Shown: positions 39,243 to 45,554 of the stretch, in pieces
Layout of the letters: every line of letters starts with the position of its first letter
Position numbering within the stretch: position 1 is the first letter of the stretch
From: an uncultured Eubacteriales bacterium
GTDB taxonomy: Bacteria > Bacillota > Clostridia > Oscillospirales > Oscillospiraceae
Reading direction: 5' to 3'
Assembly (NCBI GenBank): GCA_900316745.1
Contig: ONEB01000012.1
Span: 1 to 64,000 of the forward strand
DNA length: 64,000 nucleotides
Made by a program: the position numbers and the translations under genes
The notes under the pieces: generated by a model
The model's input: only the letters and a program-made list of their open reading frames with translations
Told to the model about the DNA's origin: nothing
Database searches by the model: none

Positions 39243-40409
39243 TCAGCCCTCCGTATAGAACGCTTCGACCTTGAAATAGTCGAGATTGCCGATGAAAAGC
39301 ACCGTGTCGATGCCGTGCGCCTCCACATAGTCTGAAAACCGGAACGGCTTGCCCAGATCGTCCGCATAGCTGCGCAGATCCACAGCGCAGAGCGTCTCAT
39401 AGTGGGAGGCCAGGAGCTTGATAATCGCGTTGTCAAACGATTCCCCGAGCACAAGGATCTTTCCCGCGCCGGTGTTTTCAGTCCGGAAAATGACCTCGCC
39501 GTGATCGTCGCCGTACCAGCCGCTGTAAGAAACTGCGCCGTCGGCCTCCGCGTTCCACGGCTGCGTCTGCCGTCCATAGTCGGATGCGCGCGCGCCGTTG
39601 ATCGTGACGGTCATGGGTGGAAACGGGAAGCGGTATACCTCGAAGGCTTCAGAGAAATACGCGCCTGCGCCGCTCGTGATGGCCTTCGAGCCGCAGAACG
39701 TGTCCGTGATGCGCTCCGTGCCCTCCGGCAGGATGGGATCGGTTTTGCCCAGCAGCGTCAGCAGTCGGGTGTAGCCCTCGTAGGAGCCGACGCAGTTCCA
39801 GTGGTGGTCGGTCCGGTAAAAGCGCGCTCGAAAATCCGCAAAGCTGCGGACAGGGAAGACGGCCTTGTGATCCTCCGGCAGCCAGAGCCGGGAGAGCATC
39901 TCGTCGGAAAAGCCGGTCGGAGCGTTGGCTTCAAAGTCCATGTCGGTGTCCTTTTCGATGTAAAAGACATAGAAATCGAGCTCCGGGTGCGCACTGAGCA
40001 GCGCGTTTATGTTCTCCGCCCTGTGGGAGATCTCGCCGAGGAGGGGTTCGGGGAAGACCGGCGCATAGACGATATCGCCGTGATACAGCATCAGGTCCCG
40101 GAACTTGTAGTAGGCGTCGGGGCGGGCGGCGCTCTGCGCGGCGATCGCGCGGAAAACGAGCGCGTTCATCCCGCTCTGGTAGCGCTCCTCCAGTCTTTGC
40201 GCTGCCGGGAGCTGATCGTGCAGCGCCGTCTCCAGCGCGGTCTGATATTCACCGGAAACCGCCTCGGCGCCCGAGAACGCGGGCAGCGCGGCGGCAGGTC
40301 TGTTTTCGTAGTAATTCACGGCCTTGGGCTTCAAAACCGCAAGCGCCATCGCGGCAAGCAGCGCCGCAAGAATGCCCACGGCAAAAAGACCGTTGAGAAT
40401 GCGTTTCAT
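39243..40409 (-). CDS. DHHW-family (AlgX/AlgJ-like) polysaccharide acetylation protein
   Basis: The 388-residue product starts MKRILNGLFAVGILAALL with GAGGGA six bases upstream. One N-terminal membrane anchor (about 5-25) is followed by an extracytoplasmic SGNH-like domain with the family motif YRTDHHWNCVGSYEGY, and a late GESFDNAIIKLLASHYE resembling the catalytic Ser block. DHHW/AlgX-like proteins take the acetyl group from an MBOAT partner and transfer it to a glycan. It is the first gene of a two-gene operon with the MBOAT gene. Confidence 0.88.
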   Translation of the reverse strand: MKRILNGLFAVGILAALLAAMALAVLKPKAVNYYENRPAAALPAFSGAEAVSGEYQTALETALHDQLPAAQRLEERYQSGMNALVFRAIAAQSAARPDAYYKFRDLMLYHGDIVYAPVFPEPLLGEISHRAENINALLSAHPELDFYVFYIEKDTDMDFEANAPTGFSDEMLSRLWLPEDHKAVFPVRSFADFRARFYRTDHHWNCVGSYEGYTRLLTLLGKTDPILPEGTERITDTFCGSKAITSGAGAYFSEAFEVYRFPFPPMTVTINGARASDYGRQTQPWNAEADGAVSYSGWYGDDHGEVIFRTENTGAGKILVLGESFDNAIIKLLASHYETLCAVDLRSYADDLGKPFRFSDYVEAHGIDTVLFIGNLDYFKVEAFYTEG

Positions 40410-40444
40410 TCGGATCCCTCGTTTGAGACAGTCGATTCTCCGGT

Positions 40445-40473
40445 ATTGTATCATTCGCTCCACAGCGTGTCAA
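40445..40473 (-). promoter_or_regulatory. Promoter of the DHHW-MBOAT operon
   Basis: On the minus strand TTGACA (40468-40473) and TACAAT (40445-40450) have 17-base spacing, about 36 bases before the DHHW gene. It lies just beyond the terminator of the DtxR-family gene. Confidence 0.75.
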
Positions 40474-40477
40474 ATCA

Positions 40478-40512
40478 GCAAAAAGCCCTTTCCCGGCTTG
40501 GCGGGAAAGGGC
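40478..40512 (-). terminator. Terminator of the DtxR-family gene
   Basis: GCCCTTTCCCG (40485-40495) pairs perfectly with CGGGAAAGGGC (40502-40512); the minus transcript continues with a U run. Confidence 0.85.
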
Positions 40513-40530
40513 AGGCTTGGCGTTTCGGTG

Positions 40531-40899
40531 TTATTGCTCGCGGGTTACATGCTCTTTGATCTTGGCAAATGTCTCATCCGAGATGTCGTGCTCCACGCGG
40601 CAGGCGTCCTCCTCCGCGACGGCGGGATCGACGCCGATGGAGATCAGCAGCTGCGTGAGCACCGTGTGGCGCTCGTAGATCTTCTCCGCGACCTCGCGTC
40701 CGGCGTCCGTCAGGTACAGGAAGCCCTCGCGATCGACCGTGATATATTCGCCCTGCTTCAAGAGACTGACAGCGCGGCTGACGCTGGGCTTGGAATAGCC
40801 CATATAGTCCGCCACGTCGATCGAGCGGACATAACGCTGGCGCTGCGAGAGCACCAGAATCGTCTCCAGATACATTTCGCCGGATTCCTGCAGGCGCAT
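40531..40899 (-). CDS. DtxR-family iron-dependent transcriptional repressor
   Basis: The 122-residue protein has a winged helix (about 5-62, DVADYMGYSKPSVSRAVSLL) and the metal-binding dimerisation domain, but no SH3 domain. Metal ligands can be matched: Met9 in GEMYLETI, His78 in YERHTVL, and Cys100, Glu103, His104 in DACRVEHDISD. Cysteine at the first of these last positions is as in iron-responsive DtxR/IdeR, whereas manganese-responsive MntR has Glu. The gene is divergent from feoA across a palindrome of DtxR-box type, so it probably represses ferrous iron uptake and itself when iron is plentiful. Confidence 0.92.
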   Translation of the reverse strand: MRLQESGEMYLETILVLSQRQRYVRSIDVADYMGYSKPSVSRAVSLLKQGEYITVDREGFLYLTDAGREVAEKIYERHTVLTQLLISIGVDPAVAEEDACRVEHDISDETFAKIKEHVTREQ

Positions 40900-40996
40900 G
40901 AAAACTCATCCTTTCCAATTCCAACTGAATTTAATCTTAAAGTAGCATACAACGCGAAAAAAAGCAAGATTGCACGGTTATTTTGTGCAAAGGCGC

Positions 40997-41049
40997 TTGA
41001 CAAACGGGAAAAGATTGTATATAGTAATCACGGTTAGTCAATTCTAACC
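40997..41049 (+). promoter_or_regulatory. feo promoter with DtxR-box-like operator
   Basis: TTGACA (40997-41002) and TATAGT (41020-41025) are spaced 17 bases. Right after the -10 lies GGTTAGTCAATTCTAACC (41032-41049), an inverted repeat with 6-bp arms GGTTAG/CTAACC, the same arms as the DtxR/IdeR consensus box. A second inverted pair, AGTTAGC and GCTAACT, lies at about 41101-41107 and 41130-41136 in the long leader. Confidence 0.7.
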
Positions 41050-41161
41050 TCCGCGGCGTGCGCCGACGGAGGTCTGAGACTAACGCACTTTTTGACCAGC
41101 GAGTTAGCAAAGGCTCATTTAAATAAGCGACGCTAACTGTGTATGGGGAAGGAGAACAGCT

Positions 41162-41374
41162 ATGCTTCCGCTCACGCTTGCCAATGTCGGAGAGCCGAAA
41201 CTGATCGTCAGAGTCGGCGGTACGTCGGAGGTGCGCAGCCACCTGGCCGATCTCGGCTTTGTGGTCGGCACGCCCGTGACGGTGCTCAACACCATCAGCG
41301 GCAATGTCATTGTAAACGTCATGGAAACCCGCGTTGCGATCAGCAGGGAAATGGCACAGAAAATCTATGTCTGA
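41162..41374 (+). CDS. Ferrous iron transport protein A (FeoA), first copy
   Basis: The 70-residue SH3-like protein starts MLPLTLANVGEPKLIVRVGG, with the characteristic DLGFVVGTPVTVLN turn and a final ISREMAQKIYV. FeoA is a small cytosolic protein that associates with FeoB and is needed for ferrous iron uptake. Two consecutive feoA genes before feoB are common in Clostridia. GGAAGGAG lies before the ATG. Confidence 0.9.
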   Translation: MLPLTLANVGEPKLIVRVGGTSEVRSHLADLGFVVGTPVTVLNTISGNVIVNVMETRVAISREMAQKIYV

Positions 41375-41407
41375 CGCACGTTTTTCAAATGAAGGAGGAT
41401 ATGATAC

Positions 41408-41665
41408 ATGAAAACTTTGAAGCAGGCGAAAATCGGCGAAACCGTCAAGGTCGTCAAGCTTCATGGTGAGGGCGCCGTCAAACGCCGCATCATGGACATG
41501 GGCCTGACGAAGGGAACCGAGGTCTATGTCCGCAAGGTCGCGCCGCTTGGAGACCCAGTCGAGATCACGGTGCGCGGCTATGAGCTCAGCCTCCGCAAGG
41601 CGGACGCCGAGATGGTCGAAGTGACCGACGTCGAATCACAGACTGCAACAGAGATCGGAAAGTGA
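41408..41665 (+). CDS. Ferrous iron transport protein A (FeoA), second copy
   Basis: The 85-residue FeoA-domain protein has the core KRRIMDMGLTKGTEVYVRKV, PLGDPVEITVRGYELSLRK and DAEMVEV, with a short C-terminal tail. It is closer to the classical FeoA pattern than the first copy. GGAGGAT lies before the start. It is co-transcribed with the first feoA (33 bases upstream) and feoB (9 bases downstream). Confidence 0.93.
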   Translation: MKTLKQAKIGETVKVVKLHGEGAVKRRIMDMGLTKGTEVYVRKVAPLGDPVEITVRGYELSLRKADAEMVEVTDVESQTATEIGK

Positions 41666-41674
41666 GGAACCAAT

Positions 41675-43933
41675 ATGAATTTGCGTATTGCCCTTGCGGG
41701 CAACCCGAACAGCGGTAAAACCACACTGTTCAACGCGCTGACCGGTTCTGCCCAGTTCGTGGGCAACTGGCCTGGCGTCACGGTCGAGAAAAAGGAAGGC
41801 AGGCTGAAAAAGCACTCTGATGTGATCATCACCGACCTTCCGGGCATTTATTCGCTCTCTCCCTATACGCTGGAGGAGGTCGTTGCCCGTAACTATCTCA
41901 TTCAGGAGCGTCCCGACGCGATTTTGAACATCATCGACGGCACGAACCTCGAGCGCAACCTTTATCTCACGACCCAACTCGTGGAGATCGGCATCCCGGT
42001 CGTGGTTGCCGTGAACATGATGGACCTCGTGCATAAAAACGGCGATCAGGTCAAAATCTCCGCGCTCTCCAAGGAGCTCGGCTGCAAGGTCGTGGAGATC
42101 TCCGCGCTGAAAGGCACGGGCGTCATGGAGGCCGCCGAGGCCGCCATCAGCGCCGCTCAGTCCGCCAGGACCGTTCCCCAGCACACGTTCTCCGGCGTCG
42201 TCGAGCACGCCATCGCCCACATCGAAGAGGCGATTGTGCACGATCTGCCCGAGGAGCAGCAGCGCTGGTACGCCATCAAGGTCTTTGAAAACGACGACAA
42301 GGTTCTCCAGCAGCTGAAGCTCGATGACAAGACCCTCGCGCACGTCAAGGCCGATATCGAGGCCGCTGAGAAAGAGCTCGACGATGACGCCGAGAGCATC
42401 ATCACCAACGAGCGCTACAACTACATCGCCTCCATCATCGACAAGTGCTACAAGAAAAAGAACAAGGGCGCTCTGTCCACCTCCGATAAGATCGATAAGG
42501 TCGTCACGAACCGGTGGTTGGCGCTTCCCATCTTCGCCGTGGTCATGTGGCTCGTCTACTGGGTCGCGATGGGCCCGTTCGGCAGCTTCCTCACGGACTG
42601 GACGAACGACGTGCTCGGCGGCGCGTGGCTCACGGACGGCTCCCGCGCCATTCTCGAAGGCTGGGGCGTTTCCAGCTGGCTCGTCGGCCTCATCTCCGAC
42701 GGTATCTTCGCCGGCGTCGGCGCGGTGCTCGGCTTCGTGCCGCAGATGCTTGTCCTCTTCCTGTTCCTCTGCATCCTCGAGGACTGCGGCTACATGGCGC
42801 GTATCGCCTTTATCATGGACCGTATCTTCCGCAAGTTCGGCCTGTCCGGCAAGTCTTTCATCCCCATGCTCGTCGGCACCGGCTGCGGCGTGCCCGGCGT
42901 CATGGCCTCCCGTACCATCGAAAACGAGCGTGACCGCCGCATGACGGTCATGACCACCTGCTTCATCCCCTGCGGCGCAAAGATGCCCATCATCGGCCTT
43001 ATCGCGGGCGCGCTCTTCGGCGGCAGCGGCTTTGTCGCGGTCTCCGCCTACTTCATCGGCGTCGCCGCCATCATCGTCTCCGGCATCATGCTCAAGAAGA
43101 CGAAGATGTTCGCGGGCGATCCCGCTCCGTTCGTCATGGAGCTGCCTGCTTATCATGCTCCGTCCATCGGAAACGTCCTGCGCGGTACCTGGGAGCGCGG
43201 CTGGTCGTTTATTAAGCGCGCCGGCACCGTCATCGTCGTTGCCTCCATCATCATCTGGGCGCTTAGCAGCCTCGGCTCTGTCAACGGCAAGTTCGGCATG
43301 GTCGATGATCTCTATGCCGATGAAGCGCTCGTCACCGAGGAATATGTCCAGTCCGTCGCGGACAAGATGGACATTCCGTCCGACGAGGTCACCCCGATGG
43401 ATGATTCGATCCTCGCCTCTGTCGGCAACTTTGTTTCCCCGATTTTCAAGCCCCTGGGCTTCGGTTCCTGGAAGCCGACCGTCGCCACCGTGACCGGCCT
43501 TGTCGCGAAGGAGGAGGTCGTCGGCACCTTCGGCGTCCTGTATAACTACGAGGCTGAGACCGAAGAGGATGAGCTCGATGAAGAGGGCTCGCAGATCTGG
43601 CCAAACGTCAAGGCGGACTTCAGCAGCTTCTCCGGCGGCCACGGCAGGCTCGCGGCCTATGCCTTCATGATCTTCAACCTCCTGTGCGCGCCTTGCTTCG
43701 CGGCTATGGGCGCGATTAAGCGCGAGATGAACAACCGCAAGTGGACCTGGTTTGCCATCGGTTACATGTGCGCGTTCGCGTACGTTGTGGGTCTCATCGT
43801 GTATCAGCTCGGACTGCTCTTCACGGGCGGTACGCAGATCGTGGGCCTCGTCATTGCGCTCGCGCTGCTCGCGTGCATCCTCTTCCAGCTCTTCCGCCCC
43901 TACAAGGAGGCGCAGAAGCTGACGGTTGAGTAA
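41675..43933 (+). CDS. Ferrous iron transporter FeoB
   Basis: The 752-residue protein has the N-terminal G domain (about 1-165) with G1 GNPNSGKTT, G3 DLPGIYSLSPYTLEE and G4 NMMD. A helical GDI-like domain follows to about 275, then about ten membrane helices carrying Gate motifs with conserved cysteines (GTGCGVPGVMASRT, TTCFIPCGAKMPII, LLCAPCFAAMGA). FeoB imports Fe2+ and its G domain gates or drives transport. An acidic insertion near residues 625-645 (AETEEDELDEEGS) lies in an extracytoplasmic loop. Part of the feoA-feoA-feoB-Cys-rich operon. Confidence 0.97.
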   Translation: MNLRIALAGNPNSGKTTLFNALTGSAQFVGNWPGVTVEKKEGRLKKHSDVIITDLPGIYSLSPYTLEEVVARNYLIQERPDAILNIIDGTNLERNLYLTTQLVEIGIPVVVAVNMMDLVHKNGDQVKISALSKELGCKVVEISALKGTGVMEAAEAAISAAQSARTVPQHTFSGVVEHAIAHIEEAIVHDLPEEQQRWYAIKVFENDDKVLQQLKLDDKTLAHVKADIEAAEKELDDDAESIITNERYNYIASIIDKCYKKKNKGALSTSDKIDKVVTNRWLALPIFAVVMWLVYWVAMGPFGSFLTDWTNDVLGGAWLTDGSRAILEGWGVSSWLVGLISDGIFAGVGAVLGFVPQMLVLFLFLCILEDCGYMARIAFIMDRIFRKFGLSGKSFIPMLVGTGCGVPGVMASRTIENERDRRMTVMTTCFIPCGAKMPIIGLIAGALFGGSGFVAVSAYFIGVAAIIVSGIMLKKTKMFAGDPAPFVMELPAYHAPSIGNVLRGTWERGWSFIKRAGTVIVVASIIIWALSSLGSVNGKFGMVDDLYADEALVTEEYVQSVADKMDIPSDEVTPMDDSILASVGNFVSPIFKPLGFGSWKPTVATVTGLVAKEEVVGTFGVLYNYEAETEEDELDEEGSQIWPNVKADFSSFSGGHGRLAAYAFMIFNLLCAPCFAAMGAIKREMNNRKWTWFAIGYMCAFAYVVGLIVYQLGLLFTGGTQIVGLVIALALLACILFQLFRPYKEAQKLTVE

Positions 43934-43964
43934 CAACCATCCATTCAGAAAGGAGGGACCTTCC

Positions 43965-44135
43965 ATGCTGACATGGCTTGCATCACATATCATTGATATC
44001 TTGCTCATTCTGGTTGTGCTGCTGGTTGTCGTTTTCATCGTGCGCGGCATGATCCGGGATAAAAAGGCAGGGAAATCCTCCTGCGGCGGCAACTGCAGCT
44101 CGTGCGGCTGCAGCTGCAGCCGGAGCTGCAGGTGA
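43965..44135 (+). CDS. FeoB-associated Cys-rich membrane protein
   Basis: The 56-residue product starts MLTWLASHIIDILLILVVLL with AGGAGGG nine bases upstream. One membrane helix is followed by a basic stretch (RGMIRDKKAGK) and a cysteine cluster CGGNCSSCGCSCSRSC, as in the FeoB-associated Cys-rich family, which occurs next to feoB in Firmicutes and is thought to help handle iron at the membrane. It ends the Feo gene set. Confidence 0.9.
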   Translation: MLTWLASHIIDILLILVVLLVVVFIVRGMIRDKKAGKSSCGGNCSSCGCSCSRSCR

Positions 44136-44167
44136 GCACGCAGGGACGGCGGGAGCATGGCGCGCTC

Positions 44168-44524
44168 ATGGTCACGGAGCGCTTGTGCTTAAACTCCCGT
44201 CAGGAGGAGCTGGCAGAAAACGTTCAAGCGTATCTTCTTGCGCATCTGGATCGTCATGTTACGATCGATCAGCTCTCTGCGCAGTTTCATGTCTCTGCCA
44301 CGACCGTGAAGAGCAGCTTCAAGGCCGTCTGCGGCACATCGATTTATGCCTTCACCAAGCAGCAGAAGATGTATGCCGCGGCAGAGCTGCTGCGCACGGG
44401 AGATTCCACCGTGCTCGAGATCGCGGGGCGCTTCGGCTATGACAACGCCAGCAAATTCGCCGGCGCCTTCCGCAGCGTCATGGGCGTCACGCCCAACGAA
44501 TACCGCTCGAAACATCGAGCATGA
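44168..44524 (+). CDS. AraC-family HTH regulator, single-domain
   Basis: The 118-residue product starts MVTERLCLNSRQEELAENVQ; starts further upstream would overlap the preceding gene. It consists of only the AraC DNA-binding domain with its two HTH motifs: ITIDQLSAQFHVSATTVKSSF and EIAGRFGYDNASKFAGAFR, followed by the typical GVTPNEYR end. Stand-alone AraC domains lack an effector domain and are controlled by abundance or partners. Its place after the feo genes suggests co-transcription and a role in iron or redox adaptation (inference). Confidence 0.88.
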   Translation: MVTERLCLNSRQEELAENVQAYLLAHLDRHVTIDQLSAQFHVSATTVKSSFKAVCGTSIYAFTKQQKMYAAAELLRTGDSTVLEIAGRFGYDNASKFAGAFRSVMGVTPNEYRSKHRA

Positions 44525-44528
44525 CAGC

Positions 44529-44558
44529 AAAAAACCGCAGGTTTCTCCTGCGGTTTTT
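44529..44558. terminator. Bidirectional terminator between AraC and S-layer genes
   Basis: AAAAACCGCAGG and CCTGCGGTTTTT form a perfect 12-bp stem around TTTCT, with A and T tracts for both directions. Confidence 0.9.
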
Positions 44559-44566
44559 GCTGCTTG

Positions 44567-45481
44567 TCATGCGGCGTCCATGGCGTTGACGATCATCTGC
44601 GCTGCCTCCGCTCTTGTGAGCGCTGCCTCGGGGTCTGCGCCGCTGGGATAAACACTCGCCTGCGTCAGACGCGCGACGGACTGCGCCGCCCATGCGGGAA
44701 CGGCATCGGAGACCGTGATGGTGCTCGCCTCGGCTGCTGCGGCAGGGGAGAGCGTGCGGTCGAGCATCACGGCAGCCTCCGCGCGCGTGATGGCGCGCTC
44801 GGCGTCAAACACCGTGGCGCTGCCCGTGGCGTAGCCCTGCACGCTGCCGCAGAGCACGCCGGTGGAGACATAGCCCTTGCTCCAGGCAGGAATGGCGCTG
44901 TCGTCTCCGAAGCCTGTGGCACGCACGCCCTGCAGAACGGGCGTGTCCGCTGCGGCAAGGCACATGGCGAGAAACGCGCCGCGCGTCATCGCCTCGTCCG
45001 GACGAAAGAGCGCCGTGCCCGCGACGGTTTCACCGCTGTAAACGCCCGCCTCGGCGAGCCGCGTCGCGGCGTAAGCCTCCGCGCGCCCCTGCATGTCGGC
45101 GTAGTTGGCAGCGGTCTTCTGCTTTTCGATGCTGATGATCACGGTCGCCTCGTCGGATTCGTTGCCGCTCGCGTCGATCGCCTTGTAGCCGAAGTAATCC
45201 TTGCCCTTTTTGCCCTCGCCGGGCGTGTAAACAAACGCCCCGCCGGGCTCAATCTCCACCGTGCCCTTCATCGGCTCCGTCGTGAGCGCGAATGTCACGG
45301 GCTCGCCCTCGGGATCGGTCGCCGTGAGCTGTCCGCCGAGAGACGTCTCGCGGTACGTTCTGAGCTCAAAGTGCTCTGCCTCCGGCGCGCCGGTCTGCTC
45401 GCCGCCGGACGCCGCGAGCACGGGCGTGAGCGCGGCGCAGAGCGTCAGCACAAGCACGAGTGCCATAAGCTTCTTTTTCAT
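44567..45481 (-). CDS. Secreted cadherin-like/S-layer homology protein
   Basis: The 304-residue product starts MKKKLMALVLVLTLCAALTP with GGAGG seven bases upstream, and the signal peptide is probably cut after VLA. Residues about 35-115 form an Ig/cadherin-like repeat (LTATDPEGEPVTFALTTEP, GGAFVYTPGEGKKGKDYFGY, DASGNESDEATVIISI). Three SLH-like domains follow (about 130-180, 190-245 and 250-300), recognisable by FRPDEAMTRGAFLAM and FDAERAITRAEAAVML; the last is the least canonical. The protein would be non-covalently anchored to the wall. It resembles the protein at 11095 only in the SLH part. Confidence 0.88.
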   Translation of the reverse strand: MKKKLMALVLVLTLCAALTPVLAASGGEQTGAPEAEHFELRTYRETSLGGQLTATDPEGEPVTFALTTEPMKGTVEIEPGGAFVYTPGEGKKGKDYFGYKAIDASGNESDEATVIISIEKQKTAANYADMQGRAEAYAATRLAEAGVYSGETVAGTALFRPDEAMTRGAFLAMCLAAADTPVLQGVRATGFGDDSAIPAWSKGYVSTGVLCGSVQGYATGSATVFDAERAITRAEAAVMLDRTLSPAAAAEASTITVSDAVPAWAAQSVARLTQASVYPSGADPEAALTRAEAAQMIVNAMDAA

Positions 45482-45554
45482 GCAAAAACCTCCATGCAAT
45501 CTCAGGATGCTCCTAGTTTGCACGGAGGTTTTCGTGTTTATACCTGTTTTGCGG

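Noticed and set aside
41636-44158. An 840-codon minus-strand frame across feoB
   Set aside because: Antisense shadow of feoB, without ribosome-binding site and of biased composition.
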